Assembly: GCF_003610635.1 (NCBI RefSeq)
Contig: NZ_RAQJ01000004.1
Coordinates: forward strand, 124,001-188,000
Length of the DNA stretch: 64,000 bases
Origin: Ichthyenterobacterium magnum
GTDB taxonomy: Bacteria; Bacteroidota; Bacteroidia; Flavobacteriales; Flavobacteriaceae
Reading direction: 5' to 3'
This document shows positions 42,438 to 52,204 of this stretch, piece by piece. The notes under the pieces were generated by a model that was given only the letters and a program-made list of their open reading frames with translations, did not search any database and was not told the DNA's origin. Each line of letters begins with the position of its first letter. Position 1 is the first letter of the stretch. The position numbers and the translations under genes are program-made.

Positions 42438-42493
42438 TTTCAATCAATGTTTTAAAATGAAAAAACATTGACTTTTGTAAAAAGCAAATAGAT

Positions 42494-43042
42494 ATGACAT
42501 CAAAAGATTTAATTCAAGATTTATTAGAGGCAACAAGAAAAAACATCAACCAGGTTGAAGCCTACAACCAATTATCACTAGAGATACTAAATTGGAAATC
42601 TACCCCTGAAAGTTGGAGTGTTTTAGAATGTATAGAACATTTAAATAGATATAGTGATTTTTATATTCCTGAAATAGAAAAACAAATTGATGCATCAAAA
42701 CATAAAGCTTCAGAAGTTTTTAAAAGCGGATGGTTAGGCAACTATTTTGCAAAAAACATGCTGCCAAAAGAAAAGTTGAATACTATGAAAACGTTTAAAT
42801 CAATGAATCCTTTAGGTAGTAACTTAAGCAAAGGTGTTTTAACTAAGTTTATAGATCAGCAACATAAACTTCTTAATTTATTAGATAAATCAAAAAAAGT
42901 AAATCTTACCAAAACAAAAACAGCTATTTCAATTTCTAAATTAATTAAGCTAAGATTAGGAGATACGTTTAGGGTTGTTATCTATCACAACCAAAGACAT
43001 ATTGTTCAAGCAGAAAAAAACATTTTAAAAGCTAAACTTTAA
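42494..43042 (+). CDS. DinB superfamily protein
   Basis: 182 residues of the four-helix DinB/DUF664 fold. 'NWKSTPESWSVLECIEHLNR' carries the first His ligand, and 'YHNQRHIVQAEKNI' is the C-terminal HxxxH-type metal site. Proteins of this family bind a divalent metal and some act as thiol-dependent transferases; the substrate is unknown here. It follows the Crp/Fnr gene. Confidence 0.82.
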   Translation: MTSKDLIQDLLEATRKNINQVEAYNQLSLEILNWKSTPESWSVLECIEHLNRYSDFYIPEIEKQIDASKHKASEVFKSGWLGNYFAKNMLPKEKLNTMKTFKSMNPLGSNLSKGVLTKFIDQQHKLLNLLDKSKKVNLTKTKTAISISKLIKLRLGDTFRVVIYHNQRHIVQAEKNILKAKL

Positions 43043-43111
43043 AAATAGATACAATCCTTTTTGCTAACTTAGTCCAATTCAAAAAATAAAATAGTACTAA
43101 AAACTAACTTT

Positions 43112-43474
43112 ATGGACATAGCAATAAAAACAGTAATTGGATTGGTAGCTTTTATTCACTGTTACATTTTATGGTTCGAGATGTTTGCATGGGAAACTCG
43201 AGGACCAAAAGTATTTAGACATTTCCCTAAAGATTTATTTGCCCCAACCAAAAACCTAGCTGCTAATCAAGGTCTTTATAATGGGTTTCTTGCTGCAGGT
43301 TTAATCTGGACTTTCTTTATTGAAAATAGCGAATGGCAAACCAACGTGGCACTTTTCTTTTTAGGCTGTGTTGCTGTTGCTGGTATCTACGGTACGTTAA
43401 CCGCTTCAAAAAAAATATTTTTTGTACAAGCCTTACCAGCAATCATTGGTATACTCTTAGTTATAATAAAGTAA
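43112..43474 (+). CDS. DUF1304 family membrane protein
   Basis: 120 residues with about four membrane helices. The DUF1304 pattern is present: 'HCYILWFEMFAWETRGPKVF' and 'NQGLYNGFLAAGLIW', then 'VAGIYGTLTASKKI' and 'FVQALPAIIGILL'. The function of the family is unknown. It is 42 bases upstream of the dienoyl-CoA reductase-like gene. Confidence 0.88.
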   Translation: MDIAIKTVIGLVAFIHCYILWFEMFAWETRGPKVFRHFPKDLFAPTKNLAANQGLYNGFLAAGLIWTFFIENSEWQTNVALFFLGCVAVAGIYGTLTASKKIFFVQALPAIIGILLVIIK

Positions 43475-43516
43475 TTATTTTCAAACAAAACATTTAATCT
43501 AACTTTTAAAATACAT

Positions 43517-44401
43517 ATGAATTATTCAGCAAAAATGCTTCGTGATGATGCGCTAAAAGGAAAAACTATAGTAGTAACTGGTGGCGGAAGTGGTCTTGGA
43601 AAAGCCATGAGTAAGTATTTTTTAGAGCTTGGTGCAAACGTTGCTATTACATCAAGAAATTTAGAGAAACTTAAAAATACAGCTCAAGAGCTAGAAACAG
43701 AAACTGGAGGCACTTGTCTCCCACTTCAATGCGATGTACGTCATTATGATGAGGTAGAAAAAATGCATCAAGCAGTTATTGATAAATTTGGTCAAGTAGA
43801 TGTATTATTAAATAATGCTGCTGGGAATTTCATTTCTCCAACCGAACGCTTATCAGCAAACGCATTTGATACCATTATAGATATAGTGCTTAAAGGCACA
43901 AAAAACTGTACGCTAGCTTTTGGGAAACATTGGATAGATACAAAACAAACTAATACTACTGTTTTAAATATTGTAACTACATATTCATGGACAGGTTCTG
44001 CATATGTTGTACCAAGTGCTGCAGCAAAAGCTGGTGTTTTGGCTATGACTAGAAGTTTAGCTGTTGAATGGGCAAAATATGGTATGCGTTTTAATGCCAT
44101 TGCTCCAGGTCCATTTCCTACAAAAGGTGCTTGGGATCGGTTATTGCCTGGCGATTTAAAAGATAAGTTTGATATGGCCAAAAAAGTACCTTTAAAACGT
44201 GTAGGTGTACACCAAGAATTAGCAAATTTAGCCGCTTATTTAGTATCTGATTTTTCAGCTTATGTTAATGGAGAAGTTATTACCATAGATGGTGGCGAAT
44301 GGCTAAAAGGTGCTGGAGAATTTAATCTCTTAGAAGACATTCCTCAAAACATGTGGAATCAATTAGAAGCTATGATTCGTTCAAAGAAAAGTAAAAAATA
44401 A
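43517..44401 (+). CDS. SDR oxidoreductase, 2,4-dienoyl-CoA reductase type
   Basis: 294 residues with the Rossmann motif 'TGGGSGLGKAMSKYF' and 'NNAAGNF'. The usual YxxxK is replaced by 'PSAAAKAG', the arrangement of mitochondrial-type 2,4-dienoyl-CoA reductases, and 'GMRFNAIAPGPFPTKGAWDRL' closely fits that subfamily. The enzyme reduces dienoyl-CoA intermediates with NADPH during oxidation of unsaturated fatty acids. It is cytoplasmic. The mutase nearby is compatible with odd-chain and propionyl-CoA use. Confidence 0.88.
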   Translation: MNYSAKMLRDDALKGKTIVVTGGGSGLGKAMSKYFLELGANVAITSRNLEKLKNTAQELETETGGTCLPLQCDVRHYDEVEKMHQAVIDKFGQVDVLLNNAAGNFISPTERLSANAFDTIIDIVLKGTKNCTLAFGKHWIDTKQTNTTVLNIVTTYSWTGSAYVVPSAAAKAGVLAMTRSLAVEWAKYGMRFNAIAPGPFPTKGAWDRLLPGDLKDKFDMAKKVPLKRVGVHQELANLAAYLVSDFSAYVNGEVITIDGGEWLKGAGEFNLLEDIPQNMWNQLEAMIRSKKSKK

Positions 44402-44538
44402 CGAAATCAACGCTCTAAAAATCAAATATTTGAACATTTTTTTTTAAGAAAAATATTACATTTATACAATATCCAACTAAAAATTTAGTTATTTTTGTTG
44501 TTAACAACAATTATAAATCAAAAACAACTTTAAACATT

Positions 44539-47367
44539 ATGCTAAAAACATTAAAACTAATGTTCTTTGCACTTACTTTCGTAACTACAAGTTATGCACA
44601 AGAAGTCCTCGAACAAAAAACTACAATTGCTCCCGAAGAAAAAATTCCATTTAATCCTGAAGTAAAGATTGGGAAACTAAGTAATGGTCTCACCTACTAC
44701 ATTAAAAATAACGGAAAACCAGAAAACAAAGTCGAACTAAGACTTGTTATAAATGCTGGTTCAATTCTTGAAGATGACGACCAAGTAGGTCTTGCCCATT
44801 TCATGGAACACATGTGTTTTAATGGTACCAAAAACTTCAAAAAAAATGAGCTTGTAGATTACCTTCAAGGTATAGGCGTAAAATTTGGAGCCCACTTAAA
44901 TGCTTATACAAGTTTTGATGAAACGGTTTATATACTTCCAATTCCTAGTGATGACCCAGAAAAATTAGAGCAAGGATTTCAAATTATAGAAGATTGGGCG
45001 CACAATGCACTTTTAACGGATGAAGAAATTGATAACGAACGTGGTGTAGTACTTGAAGAATACCGTTTAGGTAAAGGTGCTAATGAACGTATGATGCAAA
45101 AATATTTACCAAAAATCTTATATGGTTCTAAATATGCAGAACGTTTACCAATTGGTACAAAAGAGAACTTAGAAACGTTTGATTACGAAAGTATTAAACG
45201 TTATTATAAAGATTGGTACAGACCAGATTTAATGGCAGTTATGGCTGTTGGTGATATTGATATTGCAACTTTAGAAGCAAAAATAAAGTCGCACTTCGGA
45301 AGTATTCCTGCTGCAAAAAACCCAAGACCAAGACCTGTTTTTGAATTACCCAACCACAAAGAAACTTTAATTGCAATTGAGTCTGACAAAGAAGCTTCAT
45401 TCTCTAATGTGCAGATAATGTTTAAAGATACTGATAACGCAAAAGCTGATGTGACTGTTGAAGATTACAGAAAATCTATTGTAGAATCGCTTTTCTCTCA
45501 AATGATAAACAACCGTTTAGACGAACTTAGAAATGGAGAAAATCCTCCTTTTGTTTATGGCTATAGTTTTCATGGAGGCACTTGGGCAAGAACTAAAAAT
45601 GCATACCAATCATTTGCTATGACTAGCGAAACTGGTCAATTAAATGCTTTAAAAATACTACTTGAAGAAAATGAACGTGTAAAGAAATATGGTTTTTATG
45701 AAGGTGAATTTGACCGAGCAAAAAAAGACATTCTAGCGCGTATGGAAAAGTCTTTTAAAGATAAAGACAAAACCGAATCTAATAGAATAATTGGTGAATA
45801 TGTAAGACATTTTTTAGAAAATGAATCTATGCCTGGAATTGAATGGGAATATAACTATTACAAACAAGAATTACCAAAAATCACATTAGACGAAATAAAC
45901 AGTTTAATCTCAAACTATATTAGAGAAGATAACAGAGTTGTTGTAATTACTGGTCCAGAAAAAGAAGGTGTTACTAAAGTTACAGAAGATGAGGTAAAAA
46001 CACTTTTAGAAACTGTAAAAAATGCTGATTTAAAACCATATGAAGATAAAGCAGTAGCAGCTTCTTTAATGAGTGATTTACCAGAAATGGGTAGCATTGT
46101 CGATTATAAAAAAGATGATGTATTAGGCACAACGAAATTAACACTTAGTAATAATGCAACAGTGACCTATAAAGTAACCGATTTTAAAAACGATGAGATT
46201 TTATTTGATGCCTTTAGTTATGGAGGAAACTCATTATACACCGATGAAGAATATAAAGCAACAACTTTCGCAAATGGAGGCTTAGCAGAAGCTGGTGTAA
46301 ATAATTTTAATAAAGTTGAATTAAGTAAGATTCTTTCTGGTAAAATTGTGAGTGTTAGACCAAGTATTGGCACCTATAGTGAAGGACTCTCTGGTAACAC
46401 AACACCAAAAGATTTTGAAGAGCTTTTTCAATTAATTCATTTATATTTTACATCATTAAATAAAGATCAAAAAGCATTCAATTCCTTTAAAGAAAAACAA
46501 AAAGCTTTTGTTGGTAACCTAATGGCTAGTCCTCAATTTTACTTTCAAAACGAAATGGGTAAATTTATATATGGTGACAATCCAAGATATATGGGCTTCC
46601 CAACTGCTGAAGCTATGGACAAAGCAGATTACGATTTAGCTTACCAAAAATACCAAGAACGTTTTGCAGATGCAAGTGACTTTAAGTTTTACTTTGTAGG
46701 TAATATTGAAGAGAAAATGTTATTAAAATATGTAATGACATACATTGCTAGTTTACCTTCAAGTAACTCAAGAGAAGATTATAAAGTATCAAATTTTAGA
46801 CCAAGAACAGGAAGCCATACTAAAATAATTGAGAAAGGTGAAGATGAAAAAAGTGCAGTAAGAATAACGTATCAAGGTGCAACAGCATATAATAAAAAAG
46901 AAGCGCATGCTTTTAAAAGCTTAGCAGAAGTATTATCAATTAAGCTTATAGAAAAACTTAGAGAAGAAGAAGGTGGTGTTTATGGTGCTGGAGCAAGAGC
47001 AAGTATAAGAAAAATGCCTTATGGATGGTATTCCTTTAATATAAACTTTCCTTGTGGACCAGAAAATGTTGAAAAACTAAAAACAGCAGCTTTAGCAGAA
47101 GTTGATAAGCTAATAGCTAACGGACCAACAGATAAAGATTTAGCTAAAATTAAAGAAGCTCAAATTTTAGAGTATAAAGAGAACATGAAAAAGAATAGGT
47201 TTTGGTTAAGAACTTTAAAAAATGCTGATTACCAAAACAAAGATGCTTCAAAGATTTTTGAATTCGAAAAGAGTGTTAATAGCCTTACAAAAGAAGATTT
47301 ACAAAACGTGGCTAAAAAATATTTAACTAAAGGATTCATCTTAGGAATTCATAATCCTGAAAAATAA
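44539..47367 (+). CDS. M16 family (pitrilysin/insulinase-type) zinc peptidase
   Basis: 942 residues with a signal peptide ending 'SYAQE'. The inverted zinc motif HxxEH is His87-Phe-Met-Glu90-His91 in 'AHFMEHMCFNG', and the downstream Glu is in 'ERGVVLEEYR'. The protein holds two M16 repeats, only the first with the active site; the second ('GEDEKSAVRITYQG', 'GGVYGAGARASIRK') is the inactive partner that closes the chamber. It degrades peptides in the periplasm. A TATTTTTG box at 44490-44497, about 40 bases before the ATG, may be the -7 element. A terminator follows the gene. Confidence 0.93.
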   Translation: MLKTLKLMFFALTFVTTSYAQEVLEQKTTIAPEEKIPFNPEVKIGKLSNGLTYYIKNNGKPENKVELRLVINAGSILEDDDQVGLAHFMEHMCFNGTKNFKKNELVDYLQGIGVKFGAHLNAYTSFDETVYILPIPSDDPEKLEQGFQIIEDWAHNALLTDEEIDNERGVVLEEYRLGKGANERMMQKYLPKILYGSKYAERLPIGTKENLETFDYESIKRYYKDWYRPDLMAVMAVGDIDIATLEAKIKSHFGSIPAAKNPRPRPVFELPNHKETLIAIESDKEASFSNVQIMFKDTDNAKADVTVEDYRKSIVESLFSQMINNRLDELRNGENPPFVYGYSFHGGTWARTKNAYQSFAMTSETGQLNALKILLEENERVKKYGFYEGEFDRAKKDILARMEKSFKDKDKTESNRIIGEYVRHFLENESMPGIEWEYNYYKQELPKITLDEINSLISNYIREDNRVVVITGPEKEGVTKVTEDEVKTLLETVKNADLKPYEDKAVAASLMSDLPEMGSIVDYKKDDVLGTTKLTLSNNATVTYKVTDFKNDEILFDAFSYGGNSLYTDEEYKATTFANGGLAEAGVNNFNKVELSKILSGKIVSVRPSIGTYSEGLSGNTTPKDFEELFQLIHLYFTSLNKDQKAFNSFKEKQKAFVGNLMASPQFYFQNEMGKFIYGDNPRYMGFPTAEAMDKADYDLAYQKYQERFADASDFKFYFVGNIEEKMLLKYVMTYIASLPSSNSREDYKVSNFRPRTGSHTKIIEKGEDEKSAVRITYQGATAYNKKEAHAFKSLAEVLSIKLIEKLREEEGGVYGAGARASIRKMPYGWYSFNINFPCGPENVEKLKTAALAEVDKLIANGPTDKDLAKIKEAQILEYKENMKKNRFWLRTLKNADYQNKDASKIFEFEKSVNSLTKEDLQNVAKKYLTKGFILGIHNPEK

Positions 47368-47387
47368 ATATTATAAAATATTGTTTA

Positions 47388-47420
47388 CTAAAGAGCAGCT
47401 ATAAAAGGCTGCTCTTTTAC
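47388..47420 (+). terminator. Terminator after the M16 peptidase gene
   Basis: The hairpin AAAGAGCAGC / GCTGCTCTTT has an 8-base loop and a following T run. Confidence 0.85.
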
Positions 47421-47497
47421 TATATATTGTTAACAACTTACGTTTTCTAAACTCGTAAATAATTGTATTTTTACGCGTATTAAAACCAAATCATTTA

Positions 47498-48262
47498 ATG
47501 GGTAAAATCATTGCAATAGCTAATCAAAAAGGAGGTGTAGGTAAAACGACCACATCTGTAAATTTAGCTGCTTCTTTAGGTGTTCTAGAAAAAAAAGTAT
47601 TATTAATTGATGCCGATCCTCAAGCTAACGCAACTTCTGGATTAGGTCTTATTGTAGAACAAGTTGAAGTAGGTACCTATCAATTATTAGAGCATACTGT
47701 ATCTGCAGAAGAGTCTATTGTAAAAACAGATTCCCCAAATGTAGATATTATTCCTGCACATATAGACTTAGTAGCAATTGAGATTGAATTAGTAGACAAA
47801 GATGAACGTGAGTATATGTTAAAAAATGCAATAGCTCACTTAAAATCATCTTACGACTATATTTTAATTGATTGTGCGCCTTCATTAGGTTTATTAACAT
47901 TAAATGCATTAACAGCTTCTGATGCTGTAATCATTCCTATACAATGTGAGTATTTTGCACTTGAAGGTCTTGGTAAATTGTTAAACACCGTAAAGAGTGT
48001 ACAGAAAATTCATAACCAAGAGTTAGACATTGAAGGCTTACTTTTAACAATGTATGATTCTCGTTTACGATTATCTAATCAAGTGGTAGAAGAAGTACAA
48101 AAGCATTTTAGTGATATGGTTTTTGAAACTATTATACAACGAAATGTTAGACTTGGTGAAGCACCTAGTTATGGAGAAAGTATTATTAAGTATGATGTAA
48201 GCAGTAAAGGCGCATCAAACTATTTAAGTCTAGCTGAAGAAATTATTAAAAAGAATATCTAA
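47498..48262 (+). CDS. parA: Chromosome-partition ATPase ParA
   Basis: 254 residues. The deviant Walker A 'KGGVGKT' is at 11-17, followed by 'LLIDADPQANATSGLG' and 'LIDCAPSLGLLTLNAL', the signatures of ParA/Soj. It moves ParB-bound origin regions apart using ATP. The stop overlaps the ParB start by one base, so they form an operon. With dapB and lepB downstream this is the usual flavobacterial order. Confidence 0.97.
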   Translation: MGKIIAIANQKGGVGKTTTSVNLAASLGVLEKKVLLIDADPQANATSGLGLIVEQVEVGTYQLLEHTVSAEESIVKTDSPNVDIIPAHIDLVAIEIELVDKDEREYMLKNAIAHLKSSYDYILIDCAPSLGLLTLNALTASDAVIIPIQCEYFALEGLGKLLNTVKSVQKIHNQELDIEGLLLTMYDSRLRLSNQVVEEVQKHFSDMVFETIIQRNVRLGEAPSYGESIIKYDVSSKGASNYLSLAEEIIKKNI

Positions 48263-49161
48263 TGGCTAAAGCAACAAAAAAACAAGCATTAGGAAGAGGC
48301 TTATCTGCACTTTTAAAAGATCCTGCAAATGATATCGCTTCGGTTCAAGATAAAAATGCCGATAAGGTTATTGGTAGTATTGTAGAATTAGATATTAATA
48401 CAATAGAAATCAATCCGTTTCAACCACGAACAAGTTTTAACGAAGAAGCTTTAAGAGAACTAGCTTCTTCAATAAAAGAACTAGGTGTTATACAACCCAT
48501 TACTGTTAGAAAATTAGATTTTAATAAATTTCAATTAGTCTCTGGTGAACGTCGTTTTAGAGCTTCCAAATTAATTGGGCTAACTACAATTCCGTCATAT
48601 ATAAGAATTGCTAATGACCAAGAGTCTCTAGAAATGGCTTTGGTCGAAAATATTCAACGTCAAGATTTAGACCCAATTGAGATTGCATTATCTTATCAAC
48701 GATTAATTGACGAAATTGCTCTTACACAAGAGCAAATGAGTGAGCGTGTTGGCAAAAAACGGTCTACAATTGCAAACTACTTACGTTTATTAAAGCTTGA
48801 TCCAATTATTCAAACCGGAATGCGAGATGGTTTTATTTCTATGGGTCATGGTAGAGCAATTATAAATATTGAAGATCAAAATATTCAACTAGATATTTAC
48901 GAAAAAATTATTACTAATAAACTATCTGTTAGAGCAACAGAAGCTTTGGTTAAAAATTATCATACAGACAAAACAGTTTCTGTTCCAAAACCTAAAGAAC
49001 TTCCTAAGTACATAAAAAAAGGTGTTAAAGAATTTTCAGAATACTTTGGACACAAAATTAGCGTTAAAGTATCTAAAAATGGGAAAGGAAATATTACCAT
49101 TCCTTTTCATTCTGAAGAAGATTTTAATCGTATAAAAAAACTTGTTAAGAGTGCCAAATAA
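48262..49161 (+). CDS. parB: Chromosome-partition protein ParB
   Basis: 299 residues. The N-terminal 'ALGRGLSALL' is the ParA-contacting start typical of chromosomal ParB. The CTP-binding domain has 'NPFQPRTSFNEEALREL' and 'GERRFRASKLIG', and the helix-turn-helix 'LTQEQMSERVGKKRSTIANY' binds parS. A C-terminal dimerisation region follows. Loads at parS near the origin. I did not find an obvious parS site in the window. The DUF5683 gene overlaps its end by 11 bases. Confidence 0.96.
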   Translation: MAKATKKQALGRGLSALLKDPANDIASVQDKNADKVIGSIVELDINTIEINPFQPRTSFNEEALRELASSIKELGVIQPITVRKLDFNKFQLVSGERRFRASKLIGLTTIPSYIRIANDQESLEMALVENIQRQDLDPIEIALSYQRLIDEIALTQEQMSERVGKKRSTIANYLRLLKLDPIIQTGMRDGFISMGHGRAIINIEDQNIQLDIYEKIITNKLSVRATEALVKNYHTDKTVSVPKPKELPKYIKKGVKEFSEYFGHKISVKVSKNGKGNITIPFHSEEDFNRIKKLVKSAK

Positions 49162-49738
49162 ATATTTTCATACTATCCTTTTTACTTTACTATTTGCATG
49201 TCTTGGGTTTTCACAAGTAGATGACACTTTAAAAGAAGTGAATACAGATTTAATGGTCGTAAAAGACTCTATCTCTATGAAGAGAGAGCCTATTAATCTT
49301 TTAGCACCATCAAGAGCAGCATTTTACTCTGCTGTTTTACCAGGCTTAGGACAAGCACACAATAAAAAGTACTGGAAAATTCCTTTAGTTTATGCAGCTA
49401 TCGGTATTCCTGTGTATTTCTATATTGATAATAATAATGAGTTTAAGCGCTACAGAAATGCTTACAAAAGACGTCTTGCTGGTTTTAAAGATGATGAGTT
49501 CTTTGGTACAGTCTCAGATGAAGGACTTATAAATGCTCAAGAATCATTAAGGCGCAATAAAGAACTTTCATTGTTAATAGCTATTGGTGCTTATGCTTTA
49601 AATATTATAGATGCCAATGTTGATGCGCATTTATTACAATATAATGTCGATGAAAATCTAGCCATAAAACCCCATTTTAAATATAACGAGCGAGAAAACT
49701 CTTCTGATTTAGGACTTACGTTAAACTTTAAATTTTAA
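49151..49738 (+). CDS. DUF5683 family membrane protein
   Basis: 195 residues from GTG 49151 ('MPNKYFHTILFTLLF'); a TTG nine bases upstream is the alternative start. An N-terminal signal-like hydrophobic stretch is followed by the DUF5683 motif 'APSRAAFYSAVLPGLGQAHNKKYWK' in its usual form and 'DNNNEFKRYRNAYKRR', with one further membrane segment near 'LSLLIAIGAYALNIIDA'. Function unknown. It is tightly placed between parB and dapB. Confidence 0.85.
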   Translation: MPNKYFHTILFTLLFACLGFSQVDDTLKEVNTDLMVVKDSISMKREPINLLAPSRAAFYSAVLPGLGQAHNKKYWKIPLVYAAIGIPVYFYIDNNNEFKRYRNAYKRRLAGFKDDEFFGTVSDEGLINAQESLRRNKELSLLIAIGAYALNIIDANVDAHLLQYNVDENLAIKPHFKYNERENSSDLGLTLNFKF

Positions 49739-49741
49739 AGC

Positions 49742-50443
49742 ATGAAAATAGCTTTACTTGGCTACGGAAAAATGGGTAAAGCCATTGAAACTATTGCATT
49801 ACAAAGAGGGCATTCTATTGAATTAAAAGTAACTAGTAAAACTTCTAATTTTAATCTTGATAATATAGATTTAGCTATTGATTTTAGTTTACCATCAACT
49901 GCTGTTAGTAATATCACTTCTTGTATCAACCATCAAGTTCCGGTTATTTCAGGCACTACAGGTTGGCTAAAATCTTATGAAGAAATTACTGCTTTATGTA
50001 ACGAAAAAAATGGTACGTTTTTATATGCATCTAACTTTAGTTTAGGAGTAAACATTTTTTTTGAAGTTAATAGAAATCTTGCAAAACTAATGAAAGCCTT
50101 ACCAGAATACAAAGCGTCTATTAAAGAAATTCATCATACGCAAAAATTAGATGCGCCAAGTGGGACAGCAATTACATTAGCAGAAGACATTATAAAAGAA
50201 TCTAAGTATAAAAACTGGACTTTAAACACTCCAGAACAAGACGAAATAAAAATTAATGCAGAACGTATAGAAAATGTACCTGGAACGCATGAAATAACTT
50301 ATAAATCTAACGTAGATACATTACAAATTAAACATGCAGCACATAACAGACAAGGCTTTGCTTTAGGTGCCATAATTGCCGCAGAATGGATACAACACAA
50401 AAAAGGTGTCTTTTCTATGAAAGATGTGTTAAACATAGGTTAA
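49742..50443 (+). CDS. dapB: 4-hydroxy-tetrahydrodipicolinate reductase
   Basis: 233 residues. It uses NAD(P)H in lysine and diaminopimelate synthesis. The N-terminal nucleotide-binding motif is 'ALLGYGKMGKAIE'. The catalytic region 'EIHHTQKLDAPSGTAITLAE' contains the His pair and the Lys. It is slightly shorter than the enzyme of Escherichia coli (about 270), as usual in Bacteroidota. It starts 3 bases after the preceding stop. Confidence 0.96.
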   Translation: MKIALLGYGKMGKAIETIALQRGHSIELKVTSKTSNFNLDNIDLAIDFSLPSTAVSNITSCINHQVPVISGTTGWLKSYEEITALCNEKNGTFLYASNFSLGVNIFFEVNRNLAKLMKALPEYKASIKEIHHTQKLDAPSGTAITLAEDIIKESKYKNWTLNTPEQDEIKINAERIENVPGTHEITYKSNVDTLQIKHAAHNRQGFALGAIIAAEWIQHKKGVFSMKDVLNIG

Positions 50444-50503
50444 TTTAGCATTTTTGATGTAACGTTTAAAAAAGAACTTCTACTCACAACAAAGACAAAA
50501 ATT

Positions 50504-52189
50504 ATGACAATACAACAGTGGTTATTATTTTTCTTAATCATACAAGTAATTCACGGACTTGGTACATGGAAATTATATGTAAAAGCTGGTAGACAAGCTT
50601 GGGAAGCATTCGTACCTGTATACAATGCAGTAGTTTTAATGAAAATAATTAATCGGCCTTGGTGGTGGACTATTTTATTATTTGTTCCTATAGTTAATCT
50701 TATTATGTTTCCTGTAGTTTGGGTAGAAACAGCAAGAAGCTTTGGCAAGAATAGCAATATAGACACTTTTCTAGCACTTATAACATTAGGGTTTTATAAC
50801 TATTATTTAAACTATGCTACTGATGTAGCTCATGTAGAAAACAGAGATTTACATCCAAAAACTGCTTTAGGCGATTGGGTAAGTTCAATTTTATTTGCCA
50901 TTGTTGCTGCCACTTTAGTCCATACTTATTTTATTCAACCTTATACCATACCTACATCATCACTAGAAAAAACACTTCTTGTTGGTGATTTTTTGTTTGT
51001 TAGCAAGTTTCATTATGGAGCAAGAACACCAATAACAACTGTTGCAGCACCAATGGTACATGACACCATTCCGGTTGCAAAAGTAAAATCTTATCTACCA
51101 AAATTTGAATTACCTTACTTTAGGCTTCCTGGTTTTGAAAACATTGAACGTAATGATATTGTTGTTTTTAATTGGCCAGTAGATACCTTATACAATATGT
51201 ATAAACCTGCCGATAAAAAACACTATAAACCAATTGATAAAAGAACAAATTATGTAAAACGTTGTGTTGGTATACCAGGAGATTCTTTAGAGGTTAGAAA
51301 TGGTTATGTTTACATTAATGGAAAACAAAATGAGCTACCAGAAAGAGCTAAACTGCAGTTTTTCTATACCATACAAACTAAAAATCAGATTAGCCAAGAA
51401 TTTCTAGACAAATACGGAATTACAGAATATACTGGCGTTTATGCTTTACCAACAAATGTTTGGGAAGATACTAGAATTCAAGAGTATTTAAGAAAAAACA
51501 ATATAAACCTTCAAGCTGTATCTAAAGATTCTTTAACGGTTGAACTTTCAGGAAATCTTTCTGAAAAAGCATACAAACAATTAAAATTTGAATCCTCGGT
51601 TAAGTTAAATGTGAATCTTACAGATGAGTTAGCAAATAAAATGAAAACAGACCCAAATATTGTTTCAATACAAAAACAAGAAGCAACTTCTTGGGATCCA
51701 AGCATTTTTCCTAGAGATCCTTCTTATGCATGGAACAACGATAATTTTGGACCTATCTATATGCCAGAAGCAGGAAAAACAATCCAACTAAATATTGATG
51801 TTTTACCTATCTATAAACGTATTATCACAGAATATGAAGGTCATAAACTTTCAGTAAACGGCAATCAAATTAGTATTGACGGTAAACCTGCAGATACTTA
51901 TACCTTTGATCAAGATTATTATTGGATGATGGGAGATAATCGCCATAACTCACTAGATGCAAGGTCTTGGGGATTTGTTCCTTTTGACCACGTAGTTGGT
52001 AAACCTGTTTTTGTTTGGATGAGTTGGGATACAAGAGGTGAAGGTTTCTTTAATAAAATACGTTGGGAACGTCTTTTCACTACTGTTGGTGGATCGGGAA
52101 AACCTACGTCTTATTTTATTCCGTTTTTAGTACTTCTTTTTGGTTGGTTTGGATTTAATGCTTGGCGAAAACGAAAGAAAGCTAAATAA
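50504..52189 (+). CDS. lepB: Signal peptidase I (long Bacteroidota form)
   Basis: 561 residues, much longer than typical LepB. The first 110 residues form a multi-helix membrane module ('RPWWWTILLFVPIVNLIMF'). The S26 active site follows: Ser153 in 'IPTSSLEKTL' and Lys252 in 'YVKRCVGIPGDSLEV', and the C-terminal 'MGDNRHNSLDARSWGFVP' box. A long insertion lies between the last two motifs, and another helix near the C-terminus. It removes signal peptides at the outer face of the inner membrane. The insertion and the N-terminal module are usual for flavobacterial LepB. Confidence 0.95.
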   Translation: MTIQQWLLFFLIIQVIHGLGTWKLYVKAGRQAWEAFVPVYNAVVLMKIINRPWWWTILLFVPIVNLIMFPVVWVETARSFGKNSNIDTFLALITLGFYNYYLNYATDVAHVENRDLHPKTALGDWVSSILFAIVAATLVHTYFIQPYTIPTSSLEKTLLVGDFLFVSKFHYGARTPITTVAAPMVHDTIPVAKVKSYLPKFELPYFRLPGFENIERNDIVVFNWPVDTLYNMYKPADKKHYKPIDKRTNYVKRCVGIPGDSLEVRNGYVYINGKQNELPERAKLQFFYTIQTKNQISQEFLDKYGITEYTGVYALPTNVWEDTRIQEYLRKNNINLQAVSKDSLTVELSGNLSEKAYKQLKFESSVKLNVNLTDELANKMKTDPNIVSIQKQEATSWDPSIFPRDPSYAWNNDNFGPIYMPEAGKTIQLNIDVLPIYKRIITEYEGHKLSVNGNQISIDGKPADTYTFDQDYYWMMGDNRHNSLDARSWGFVPFDHVVGKPVFVWMSWDTRGEGFFNKIRWERLFTTVGGSGKPTSYFIPFLVLLFGWFGFNAWRKRKKAK

Positions 52190-52204
52190 TTTAATTTTAG
52201 CTAA

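Noticed and set aside
43517-44401. Loss of the SDR catalytic Tyr
   Set aside because: The missing YxxxK is normal for the 2,4-dienoyl-CoA reductase subgroup, which the surrounding residues fit well.
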